From Heterobilharzia americana (taxonomy: Eukaryota > Platyhelminthes > Trematoda > Strigeidida > Schistosomatidae): DNA of 64,000 nt. Under the pieces are notes generated by a model. The model did no database searches and had not been told where the DNA came from. It was given only the letters and a program-made list of their open reading frames with translations. The stretch spans positions 56,969,890 through 57,033,889 of the forward strand of contig OX104134.1 of assembly GCA_944470555.2 (NCBI GenBank), written 5' to 3'. Position 1 is the first letter of the stretch; every line of letters begins with the position of its first letter. Positions 1-13,000 of the stretch are shown here, one piece after another. The translations under genes were made by a program, and so were the position numbers.

Positions 1-1429
1 CGTTAGTTACAACAGAGATTAAATAGGAAAACCTCCGAGGCACAGAAAATTGTGTTCAGCAGAAAAAATTAAGGTGTGTACAACAGTCCCGAAGAGCTTT
101 GATTAGAATGACCAATGAGGAAAGCCCATTGTCGATTAGGAAAGTAAGCCTTTAAAATAGTACCAGCACTTGAGTTTGAAGGGATAGTCTTGATTACCTG
201 CCTGGCTTTTGATAGAAACTAGACTGGCATTAAATTTTACCAAACGACAGAACTAGAAACTAGTGCAACGTTTCCAGTAATCAAACTCAATAGTATGTGG
301 GGTATATTATTAATCAGCTCAGACAGCTGAATTATTCAAACCAACGATATTCTGGCTAGCTACTTGAGCATATACACTTAGATTATTGGAAAGGGATTAT
401 AGCGAGTTATCCTGTACATAATTTCTGAAACTTATACTCCAGGTAACCAGAAGCGTTAACATGCATCTAATTTACATGCAACAGATATAAGATATGAATT
501 TAGAATTGAAAATTTATTTCGCATAATCGCTTAACAAAATTATTCCAGTTAAGTCAAATTTATGGCAGCTGTCAGAACGCAGAGGATTTGATGAGTCACT
601 GACTCTCTTTTTAACGTATTAACTTCAGACATACAGAGAAATATTGTCTCAGCTTGGATTTCCGTCACTCATTTACATCGGAACGTATGTTAGCACTTTA
701 TTGGACCTAAGAAAAGTACAGCAAAACAGCTTATGGGCAAGGCTGGAAGATAAGACCATCAAGTGCGCATTTATGGAGGAGGTGAAGAAGCGTTTGTCTA
801 AAAACCTCGACAATCCCTACTGATTTTATTATTCGGCAGATCTCGTCAGCTGCCTAAAACCAAGAATATTTACAATAAAAAAATAGCAACTATATGTCGA
901 AATACTTTAGTTCAGAGAGATCAACCAAAACGAGAAAACAACAGGACAGAGTAAGGAAGCTGTACGAAATGAGATGTAGACAAAACTTTAGGCAATGACT
1001 TTATAAATATTTACAGTATCAGAATAAGAATCCTAATAAAAAGAGATGAGAGGTAGAAAAACGAATACCGTGAAATTCAGAACAAGAGACTAAATCAGTA
1101 AATGGGTGGATAAGTTAGTGATAATCAGAAAACAAAATATAATAGTAATGTAATAATAATAAATATAATAGTGAGTATAATTCAGTAGATTAAAGTTTGA
1201 GTTTAGTGCAAACTGAAAACCTAATGACAGGATAGTGACGTAATCAAATAAGTTGAAGGTTTAGAAATAACGTTACCAGGGTACTTGAAGATTTACGACA
1301 GGTTCCCGTCGAATACATAAATCAGCTCTAAGGCGTGTGATTGTAATGGCCTAAGTGAAACGAAGATCTGAATAATCCCATTTATTCGTTACTTAAAAGG
1401 ATTCAAAAGAATCTGCTTGATATCCTTTG
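1..1429. other. AT-rich non-coding stretch, probable LATS intron or 3' flank
   Basis: No convincing coding or RNA feature is seen. I looked on the minus strand for LATS kinase-domain motifs (HRDIKPDN-like, DFG-like) and found none. The stretch lies 3' of the last LATS exon visible in the window, so it is either intron or flank. Confidence 0.4.
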
Positions 1430-3345
1430 TCCATTAAGTGCTTAGTAGTTGCACCGTTGAGAACATTTGCTCCTATCAGTCGTTGGCTCTTCAGGACGCG
1501 TTCAAAATATTGAAGGTAAGTCCGTCTTCACCAGCAACCAACAAGTTCTATCTGTATTTCCTCAAGGAGGTGAAGCAGTCAACGCACTCTAACAATATGC
1601 TCTCTATCCTTAAACTTGAAATAGACGCAGACCGATCGTGAAGCATCATTTTATACTTCACATATGCGAAACGCATGTCAAACATGCTGAGATTTCTGCT
1701 CACCATGTTGAGAGACCATGTGTTTCGTCAGCGTTTTCACCTAACAGGAAAATATCGACTATGTACTCCAGTTCCACAAGCTATCATCCAGTGAAGAGGT
1801 CAAACCTCAAGCTATGTCCATCAATACATCTATAACGAAATTAAATAGGAACGGTAAAGGTGGGCAACCCTGACGGCAACCAACAGTTAGTGTCAATCAG
1901 TATGATAACTCTCCATAAGCCCTCACATTGCTACCTGAGTTTCAGTAGAGAGCTTTGACTAAAGTAACATATTTCCTTGATAAACTCGTCATAGTCACAC
2001 ACTGCAACAACATCTCACGGTCGAGACAGTCAAATACCATCTTTAGATAATAAAAAAACATGGAAGTGTTAGCCGCCAGTAAGTATATCTGTGGTCTATA
2101 GCCTGACGAAGGGTGAATATATTATCAATGCACCCTCACCTAGGTCTGAAACCCGCTTGGTTCTCTCGAGTTCCACTTAGGCATCGGATAACCATGGACC
2201 CAAAGATCTTGAACGCAATATTGGTGAAACGGACCCATCTACTGTTGTCTCAAGAACACTTGTCTCCTTTCTTATAGATTAGAATGATCAAAGTATACCG
2301 ATCTGACAGGAGTACCTCTGGTCCTCATACGCTACCTAGCACCTCTGTTACTCTACTCAGTAATTCCCTACTAACGCCCCATAAAATTCTGGTGGGAAAC
2401 CATCAGATCCTGCTGTGTTGAACCACTTCAGGCTCAAAGCAGCTTTCTTAACTTTGTGGAGATTTGGAGAATCGACGTCTACTTTCCATTCAGGTTCGGG
2501 CTGGCTGGATGTTGGGCAACTGATGGGTTGCTATGGGACAGTTGAGCTGTGCTTCAAAGTGTTCCACCCAAAGTTCTGGCCGCCTGTCCTCCTTCAGCAT
2601 GGCTTCACTAACCATCATCTTCTTCTCGCCATTATCCTGAATAACTCTAGATAATTGCTAGCCATTACCTAGTACTGATGCTCCCTGTATCTGTTTCATT
2701 GTCACCACCCACTACTGCTTTCGATCATTGCGAAGACTGCCTGACAATTTACAGTTGAGCTTCTTTCGTTCTTCATTGTGGACACAGTCAGATGCAGAGT
2801 CTTCTCACATCAATCAGTACAAATGAGATTGTAGAAATTCATTGGTTTTTGGTGACGTTTGAATATGGGTTAACAACTGTCTTTACTGGTGTTTCTACCA
2901 AAGACTTAATACCATGCCAGGTTTCATCAGAAAGAGAATTGCTGTCGCTTTTGCATAGATGCTTAGCTATCTACCCAAACACACAACTTCACTTTCTCTT
3001 CCTACTCATTCTTTACTACCACCTGTTTCTTGCTACCAGTTATGCGCAGAAATATATATACGCGCACTAAAGCGTGATTGCGGACCAAATAGGTACTGCC
3101 GGCAGAGCAGCAATCATATCCAACAACAGCTTAATACAATGTCATCCATTTGGATACATCGTTGGCTTGATGGAGACGAACAACAAGCGAGAGTGTCTCT
3201 CTTTAAATTGGAAGTTAGTGCTGGTCAAAAACAAGTGATTGTTATAACAAGTTTACAACAGACGATCATCGTTGTTGCTTTCTTGGCACAGGACGTCACA
3301 GATGCCTTTCCGACTGCCCCAGATTTCCTTAATGAGCGTTGAAGT
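1430..3345 (-). mobile_element. Degenerate RTE-like non-LTR retrotransposon (endonuclease to reverse transcriptase)
   Basis: Reading the minus strand from high to low coordinates gives ordered pieces of one retrotransposon protein. Near 3250 there is an endonuclease piece (LFLTSTNFQFKERH). Near 2740 comes the linker (SLRNDRK). Near 2430 the RT palm begins with AGSDGFPPEFYGAL. Near 2150 is NQAGFRP, and near 1750 a worn form of the FADD motif (EYIVDIFLLGENAD). Many stops and frameshifts separate the pieces, so the copy is dead. It lies just beyond the last visible LATS exon and in the same orientation. It resembles the schistosome RTE family often called SR2; the subfamily is inferred. Confidence 0.75.
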
Positions 3346-3550
3346 CACTTACAATTACGACTATACCTGAAAATTTTGGTTTTTATAGCGAACTTGACAG
3401 CTTTCAACAGAATTAACCTTTTCGTCGGCTGAATTGTAGTCGTTTTTGGGGTGAACATTTCCAAACATATACGTTGTTCAAAAGAATTCTAAGGCAACCA
3501 AGAGAAATTTTAGTTTTATTTTTGGTAACACCTTAATAACAAATACTTAC

Positions 3551-4079
3551 CTAAATGTTTTATTCTATAGAACATCGACTGATCCATTTTAGCTCTTTGC
3601 ATTCGCATATGATTGGATTCTTTCTTGCGAAGCAGACAACGCATTTGAACTCGAGCAGTTTCGTCCAAACCAACTTTAGACATTTCAGCCTCAAGACGAT
3701 CCCGTCTTTCTTTACGCTCTCGATGTATTTTACCAACATCTGCCATTCTTTGTTCCATAAAGCGTCGATAGACTGCCGGATTAACAGGTTTAACCATTCG
3801 GAATGCGTATTGTTCTTGAGCTGAGTCATCGGCATCCTCTGTTGATTCAAGCTCTTGAATTTGTGTGGATGCTTTAGGCGTATCATCAATCAGTTTGTCC
3901 TCGGCTACTTTATGTTCGGACTTCACTATAGGGTTAATAAGTTCAACTGGACCAAGAAAAAATGCCTTAGTTGATTGGTTTACAAGTGGACTGACTGATC
4001 GACTATCAAAATCATATGGCATAACTTCTTGTTGCTGTTCTGTAGGTGTATTTCGATGTGGTGTGTTGCATTTTCCAAG
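3551..4079 (-). CDS. LATS: LATS exon: MOB1-binding N-terminal regulatory region, start of kinase domain
   Basis: The exon opens after an acceptor ending TTTCATTGTAG and closes at donor CATTTAG|GTAAGTATTT. It begins in phase 0 and ends in phase 1. The second half holds the diagnostic LATS/NDR block: NPAVYRRFMEQRM, then a basic helix (KIHRERKERRDRLEAEMSKV), then MRCLLRKKESNHMRMQRAK, then MDQSMFYRIKHLG. In LATS proteins this helical hairpin binds MOB1, and the last residues run into the glycine loop (GAFGEV), which would be in the next exon. That exon is not visible. The first half (EQQQEVMPYDF onward) is acidic linker. This is the strongest evidence for the gene's identity. Confidence 0.92.
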
Positions 4080-7000
4080 CTACAATGAAACGATTAAATG
4101 GATGCTTAAAAGTAGGTTTTTTCCTTTTGAACAAATGTCTAAGATAGCAATTTGTCTTGATTTAAAGAATAACGATATTATCATTTTTCAAAAAATAACT
4201 ATGATAAAGAATTGTATATCAAGAAACACACGCACTGAGGTACATTTTTCTGTAAAACTTACGGTACTCTTCATCAGAGTTCCGACTGTGTACTGATCCA
4301 GTGCACTGTGACGAAATATTTTGGCTTAGTTTATGGAAGTACATGGTATGAAAAGTTTGCATGTTTTTCATTTGAATTCTTTCAGTTATTTACAAGCAAT
4401 TCCTAAGTAGGGATATATTAAGAATAAATCTAAGATTTCAGCTATTGGGCTGGAATGGGAAACCATGCACGTCACTTTGAATAATCATTGACAATATCCC
4501 TTCAGCAATTAACACGAAATTAACAAATAAATCATCTTTAGATTCATTAGTTATGAACGCAAGAGATCGTTTTTAACTTTGTACGCAATGTATCAAAAAT
4601 ATTTCACATCTGCTCATAAAAGTAGAAGTTTAGAAAATCGTAAATGTTGCAATAGCTGGTCTGCAAAATCGACGTCATAGATGGGAAGTGTATAGAAACA
4701 AATCTTACATAAGTAATTGAAATGAATGCAGACAACATAAGATAGCTTAGGTTACAATTGTCATTTTGTTGGTGTTATATTGATAAATGAATACAGTACT
4801 GTTATGACGTGATCTTAAATTATAACCAGGCGACCGTCTGCTCTAGCTACCCACAAAATATAATTAAAGAAGAAAACGACAAAAAGCAACGAATTCAGTA
4901 GCTGATAGAACAATGAAGAATCGACTAAAAATGCATCATACTAGTAGCGTCTCTCGAGACATTCATGAGATGATCAAGAGGATGATTTAAAATGATCAAC
5001 TGTTATAATAATACTGCAGCTGAGTAAATTTAATCAAAGAAAAAAGTACTAAAACAAAACAGTAGGACTATAAGACAATGGAACATAAGATATAGTGAAG
5101 TCTTCTGGGAAATGATCATATTTTCGAACATGTTATAGGTAAATTTCTTCAAAACAATCAAACAAAGCAATAAGAAGAAAATAAATAAAAATAGAGAAGT
5201 CAATTTTGCAATTAAGTGCTTGTGGTTTACAGGGGAAAAAATATGTGAATGACCTAACTTTTAGCAAACCTATTTCCGTGTGAAAATAAAGAAGTTTTGC
5301 AAGAAAATAGTTACATTCAATGCGTGACACTAGAATTTTCAAATAAAGCGACAGTACTTTTAGCACTATGGGATGTGAATGGAATTACAGTTGTATTTTA
5401 CTAGTCTGAAATGTTTAGCACGCTACATCCTTCACAAAAAGTAACAATAAACGCATAACCTATTTTCCAAAAACAAAGTCTGCTTAATACTAAAGGAATT
5501 ATTTATTTATTAAAAACGGAAACTCGGTACAATATAAGCACAAAATGCAGCATAAGAATTAATGTAACAACAAGACATGAAAGTGATATAGACAGAAGCA
5601 AAGGAAAATGGAACAGATGATAAAATAGAGATGGGTTATTAAAGAAGTGGTCCCAAGCGTACGTTTGCAGAAGCAGTTACTACTCTCGTTTTACCTTCCG
5701 ATGACAGCAGAAACAAAAAAGCTGCAGCAAGATATACGCTGGTTTACCTTTTGAGCGAAGTCTGCTATCGTCTGAAGCCACTAGGCAGTATGATTTATCT
5801 TACCCAATACAATGAGTCTTGAGACATCAAAGATGTTATCCAAAGAAACCAACGGATGGCACCACGTCATACATCGGCTTTATCTCTGAACTTCTGCTAA
5901 CTAGATCCGGAGCAAGCAAAAGGTACGGTAGCTATGAGAGCGACGTTCGTATTGCTGGTGGTACATACTGACTTAAATCAATAGATGACGATCTCCATCG
6001 TGCTGAAATATGTACCGCCACACACATGAACTGATTACGTCACGTTTCCACCTGATCCTAGCATTCCTATCGAAACGATGGAGTAAGAACACACAGAGTC
6101 CTTAAAAATCCTCAGGTCAAAGAAACTAGTTTTCACAGGCATAGAAGAGGACTTTCTGTACCGACACTTTGTACACCCAACATTAAACGACCAGATTAGC
6201 TTCATGGTGGCGCCAAAGGAGGTACGGATTGGCATATCCCACCCTGCTGGTTATAAATTGTGCCACTCACACTTTCATCGATTACAAGAACTGTTCCAGT
6301 GGTTCACTACCAAGGATTAGTAAGACTGCAGGCTCTTCCTAGTTTTGCTAAAGCATTTTGCCCTTTGACGATGCATAACATATACCGTACTGACGGATAT
6401 TAGTGGAAAATTGACTGAGGGCAATTTGAGTGACTTATATTATCCACAGTAAAACGATATCTTCCCCACACTCTGAAAAATCGTATCTGGTGGCAGATTA
6501 ATAACATCTACTTTCTTCACAGCTGCTTCTGGTATGTTATTGGCAGTAAAGCTAGGTAGAAATAGCGTAGTCGAACAGCTCTATCTAACCCAGCCGTTCG
6601 CTTGGAGCAATCGAGAGATTTGTTTGCACGCCTTCACTCTACATCAGGCTTTTTGTACAGGAACTCTAAGATGTTAGTGGACAATAGGCCACTTAAATTG
6701 CTTTTTTTCGTGATCCTCTCAGCGTTGTAAGCGTTTACAAAGGTTGTTAGCTGGCGTACCATCTACTTCACAAACATCCGCAATGATACCAGGCTTTTTG
6801 ATGCACTTGGGTAGGGTGAGTTGGAAAAGTTCCAAACTACTGTTGAATTCAGCTGTTGCTCGAATCTCAATTGCACTTTCTGTCAGCAAATAATCACAGT
6901 TTGTAAGCAAATACCGCGAGAGCTGCCACGCAAGAGGCCTACGTATTGCATCGTACTTGCTTTCTGTCGCAGTAGATCGACGAGCGGTAATGACTTGCAT

Positions 7001-10000
7001 GAAACAAATGAATTCGGTATTGACTAACAGTCTACCCTTGAAAGCCACCAGCAACTTTACTCATAATTTCCACAGCATCTTGTAGGTGACTGAGTGCTCG
7101 CCTAAACTTTCTGGAGTTTCGACAGTTAACCTTAATTTTAAGTTGGTTCAGTATTTACATGCAGTAATCACAGAAACCAATTCTCTTACTTGACGTGTTT
7201 AGCCCACAATTCTGATGACCGAAGTGCAAAGTGAATTTATTACACACTAACTCATCATCAGAGTTTAAACGGTTGATCCAGAAGGAGCGGTATTTCTGAA
7301 TGCACTAAAGCTAACTGCAATGCGATATATTTTAGTCAAGGGTGGGATGACAGAAGAGGGCGCCAGACAGCACAACGGCGATGGCTAAGCCGGAAGTTGA
7401 TGCTAGCTAAAATAAGTTATGAACTGCACACAGCCACATAATAGGGTCCCTACTATATGACCTGCGACTGACTAATCTTAGTCGGTCACCTAAACTACCG
7501 TTCTCTGAGCCTAGATGACCAGCCTGTACATTCAACTCCCCAGCAAGCAGTACGATGTCTTTTGAGCGTACTTGATAATGAAGGTCATTTGACTGACAGT
7601 AGAGTTCATCTTCAGCCGCATCTGGGCCGCGGTCTTTCTGAGGATAGCAGAGGTAACGAAGAATTATCGTCCCCCTTGCCAGTTGCTCACACTCACCAAA
7701 CATTCTAGCCTAAAAGCTCACAAGTAGCTGTGCTACGCATACAAAGCCACCACGTACCTTGACGTGCAATGCTAGCAGAAGTTGGACTAGGTTTGCAGAA
7801 GGTTTAGAATGGCCAGGTTAAAATGTGCACAAGTCGATGAAGTCCTGAACTGTCGGTATGAGCCCTGGAAAGAGGTATAGACTGTCTGACTGGGGTACCC
7901 GAGATAACAGGAACCAGTAGTTGAGAACTCTTGGTGAAATGGCTGGAAATTGGTCACAGTAGCGCAGATGTATTCACCCTTTGATGCCTTATAAAGCTTG
8001 AATATCGTGACCAACCTTAGTTTTTAAATTCCTTCTCCTCCCATACACATTTGTCTACTTTGATATCAGTCCTTCCGATTCACTTGCTCTTTGTGTATTT
8101 CCTGGAAGTGGGGCAACTTGAACCAATGCAAATGTGTGCAGGGTTCAACGTTGATTTTGTCTTTCTGTAATGGGGATCCAGTCGAGTATTAAAGCTTCGG
8201 CTCTAGTAGTTAGTGCGACACTAACACCAGCAGATTCAGTTGTCGATGTCAGTGGGTTCCTCGATGAGTTCACGGTAAACCCATATTTTGAGCTGACAGA
8301 CGGGTAAGCTGCTGAAAACACTCGACTTGGGTCTTGTGAGTCAGTGTGCTAAAATACAGATGTGACGTATTTTGTCTCATTTTTATCCATCTAGCCAATG
8401 TGACTACGACGAAAGGACGGCTAAGCACTACGAATTCACATGACAGTCAGGAAAAATCCCTTGGTGGTTCAAGTGAAATTAAGACCTGGTCAGCAGCTGG
8501 GTCCCGTAATCAGTTAACGGAGAACCAGGTACGTCATCTGGATGTCACTGGTTCAAATCTTGCTACGGTTCAGGCTTTTATTTCACCTTCAATCACCAAC
8601 TAGTACCAATATATAAAGACTTTTCAGAATGATGGTGTAAAAATGACAGAGTTAATGTGCAATAACAACAAAAATAAACAAACTGGATGATTGAGTAGAA
8701 GTTCACTAGACATTTGATTTCCTACAGGAAAATGTTTTCAGCTCTTCAAAAGCCTTTCATCTTTTGCATGGTGGATTTCTGGACATCCAGACCAAAGAAG
8801 ATGGTTATCAAAGGAGACCACTTCCGAAACCTTGGACTTAAAGACAGGTCCACAAAACAATGAAGCGACACCAGGTGTTGTAATCCCATGGACATTGGTG
8901 ACCAAAGCAGCTTTTCACATCATTCATCTGCTCTGTATCCTGGAGCTTATGTGTATCAATGGTTTGGAGTTAGGGTTATCAACTCTCTTGGGCGGGCAGT
9001 TTGTATCAAGCAGTCTAGAAATAAGTGCCCGATATTCGCTTTCGCCGTCATTTTTATGAAAACACCTTCGGAATCAAGGGAGTGATTAGTATTTTATTAG
9101 GGAGGTTTATGAATATACGGATTTATGAAAGCATTTCTAAGAGTTGATCCGGCTTATCCAACCTTCAGACGTACCAGTGAAAAACGACCAAGAAACCAAT
9201 TCTTTAAAATTTAGCTTATTAGTGGTGAAAAACAAAACATATTTTAACTTAGTTCACAAAAACGTATCTTTACTTTTAAATATTGTGATCATAAGGGACT
9301 TAAAGTCATGAGCTATTAACAAATAAAATAAAAGATATATACACAGAACTTATCAACATATGATTGGTATAAGGCATATACGTTTGTGGTGGAAACGTTC
9401 AATCAGTCAGTGAAAGCTACAAAACTTTGAAAAGTACGAAGGTAATAGTTAACACTAGCATATATGCTAGGTAGCTTGATGGTTGCGAAAACTTAAATAT
9501 ACCTGGAAAAAATTGTGTTGAACTGATTCAAGGAAAAGAGGCTCCTTGTTTCGATTAGCCTTCCGACATAGATGAGGCAGTAGTATTTCTGCACGGCAGT
9601 TAATTTTTACATCTAATAATATTCAAAACATAAAAATTACTTGGTGGTGGAGAATGTTCCTATTTGAATAAACTTGGTATTTCTTCAGTAAGTGTTAAGT
9701 TCAGGTTACTTTTAGTTAATTATCTTGATGCAGTTTGTTTGATAAAGTTTGACAGGAAGCCTAGAAATACAGAAAAGTTCATCAACGACCTATGATTATT
9801 GTACACAATTAGGAAGCATTTACTGTTACTCACAAACTGACTCCACAATTTCTCACGAAAAACACAATGCTTATGTACTTTTCGATAAGGGACGGACCTG
9901 CTTTGTCTTTTCCTGACAGTAAAATCTTTGTGTATTTCTCCTGACGTGAGAAAATAAATAAAACTAACAACTAACGCAAAACATTTTGTTTAAAGAGATT

Positions 10001-13000
10001 TTTTGTTCGCAGTGAATGTCATAAAAAAATTTCTTCGCGTAGCTATTTTCCATAAATTAATTTCTCCTAGTCTGATTTTAATGTGTGGTTGAAAAAATGC
10101 AGAAGGTAAACAAATCTTTTGTAAATAGTGAATCGATTTTCGCTAAATCAGTACCGAACTTCTGTGCAAGAACTGTTAGCTGGAGAAGGATTTAAAAAGT
10201 GGGAAGTTAACTCTTGCCAAATCAAGGTGTGACCCATGTTCGTAAAGTCATTCGTTGTATGGGAGGCATGGACTGTTTGGATGCAGTTCTAGAGATATTA
10301 AGGATCAGTGGTCGAAAACTCTCAGTGGCAGCTCAAAATCGGTCACAATGGCATCGATGTTTCCACCCTTTATCCCTATTAAATTTCCAGCGTCTTACTA
10401 GACTTCACTATTTGTTCTGCCTCCTGCTATTTCTGTCCTGCATATTTTATTGTTCTCAATTTTTACCTGTTTCGTTTTTAAGTATAGTAGTTTGGACTGC
10501 TATACTTTTTTACGGTATACATTGATCTCTCTATCAATCTTCAACCACTAATAGTCTGCACGCAGTTGCACATTAGGTATGATCTTATTTAACCTTTTAT
10601 TAACTGTTAGAATAATAAAATATAACGCCACTGAACATCTGATAATCACTAGACCTACTTAACAGATACCCATATCAGTAATAAAGTGGGTTTTCCAGTG
10701 AGAAGAAATTTCGTCACTGCAGCAAACTGGATTCACTTTTTGCAGCAGATTCAAGCATTGACTATATTAAAAGCAAGACTCTTGACTAGTACCGCAAATA
10801 AAAAGGAATAACACATCAGATGAAAGCCACATTAACAAAGTACTGAATTCTTTCGCTATATTTTGCTGATTTTAGGGCATCCACGTAGATTTCGTAAGAA
10901 AAACATTTACGTCTCATCGTATATTTTACGTTAACGAAATGTCTGTTAACTTTGTGGGATACAGGAAAAAAACCAATCAACTTACTAGGACAAAGTCACA
11001 TGCCAAAGTAGCATAGAGAAAAGAAACAAATAGGATCCGAATAAAAAGGATGTTGGAGACTAAGGAACAGCTGGATTTACAAAAATGAGCTCTTAAACAA
11101 ATCCAGTAAGATGAAGTGAATATATCTATCTCATGCAGTTCACTCTTTACTCATACTAAATTAGACAACTAAGTGTTTCAAGTTGTTAATGCAGAACACT
11201 AAAAAAATCTGTAGTTCTCAAAATAAGTCACCTGTCAACAGTGGTTTGTTCATTCAATCAAATCAAGTTCCCCTATATTTTCTTTCTACCCAGCCAGTTG
11301 GTTTAGGTTCAGATCAACCTCAATTGCTACTTCAGTAGGGATGTCACTCATTAGGTTTGGCAATCGATTTCCAAGAAGTGAACCGTGGATATGAATTTTG
11401 TTCTACATACTTTGTTATAAGCACTCAGGTAGGTTTCTACACAAAGTGGTTTGCGATAACCAACTACACGGTGCTTGTATTGCTGCTCTTCTTATACTTA
11501 CAAAGTTTCATAGTATAACTACGGCTGAGTGAAGTTCGCTACTTTTATCGTAATGCCTTAAGAGCCTCACTTGAAGCAGTTCCCTTAAACACCCTCACAT
11601 AACGAGCATGTCCCCATAAAATTGAAAAATGATGGTGAACGTTTAACTCTCATCACTGGCATTTTGAATTTAAATATTCTACTAAGAGAAGTTAAAAAGC
11701 CTTGATTCCAAACCACTGGTCACATGAACTTCAGGATTCAGATGAAATTACATTTAAATCTACTTTGGTAACCTACGAAAAACGAACTCAGAACCCATTG
11801 TTGCTTCTTTACACTCTGCCTGAGACTTCAAGTCAAAGATTTGCAGAAAAGTCTCATAGTATAATCATTTTTTTCAGGCTGTTCATCTGAATAGAATCTC
11901 CACGTCCACAAAAATCGAGTAACGCCAAATACAATGAGCAGTTTAACATGCTCAGATAATATTCTAATAAGTTATCAAATTTGCTGCATTACAAATATTT
12001 TACCTCATTACTTGACTTTCGGTTATTACGTCGTTCATGATACTTTTACACATGAACTGTTATCGTTTTTTATCATTGTGATCTCCCACTTTAATTGTAT
12101 CACAATTTCATTGATCTGTATAACCTTGTTTGAAATCCGAATGTCTTTGCAGTATGCTGAGTAGGAATAAATTCTCCCTAATGAAGTTGTCCATCACTGC
12201 AATGTCTGACAGTCTTCCTGAAACCATGTACACCGTTATAACCGGGCATGTTCAACCCGCAGGCCTTGATTTAGACCGGAAAAAAGATAAGTTTTACTAG
12301 CACTGTGGAAAGCCTTGGTATGGATATATGCTATCTTAAGAAACCACATACAAAAACCTTAGTAAACTGCTTCGAGTAATTCCTCTGTCTTTTAGCCCAA
12401 AGAGTGTTTCATGTGTATTCATCCGGACACCAAGTGGCTTTGACGTCTGGCTTTGCTGAGATAATTGAATGGATTCTCACTTAATAGTACCGGTGTGTTT
12501 TAAAGCTAGATATTTTAAACGGTTAATGAAAACGTTTAAGTCATTCGCTTATGCGAAGGATTGCACAAATTTTATGCAGAGTATGACGAGCTTGGTTAGA
12601 GTGCAGAAGTGAGATAGAAACATCAGTTGGATCTGGCTTTAGTCGACGGTTACTTCATCTCATGCAAATAATGAGTAGCAACAAACCTGGTGTCAGTGAA
12701 ACTACTTGTGAGGTATCTAGTGTGCCAACCAACAGTCTGGAATGGTACACTGACTAGTAACTAGAGAGAAACAATTTCCGTGTTGTCCAGTTCTCAATGC
12801 CAACTGACTTTAATCGACCACTTGGTAGAATTGAAAGCTTTCGAGAACGCTAAGTACAACGCTTCTAAAGCAAGTTATTTAATCCAGTACTCTAGCGATA
12901 AAGGTCTCAGTGCATTGCCCCGCATGGCCAATTTACACCGAATTGCTTAATAAAAAATGAGGTTTGGAAAGAACTTCAGGAACTGAAATAACATTATGCT

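Noticed and set aside
1..3540. LATS kinase-domain exons
   Set aside because: Looked for on the minus strand; the only coding-like sequence is retrotransposon.
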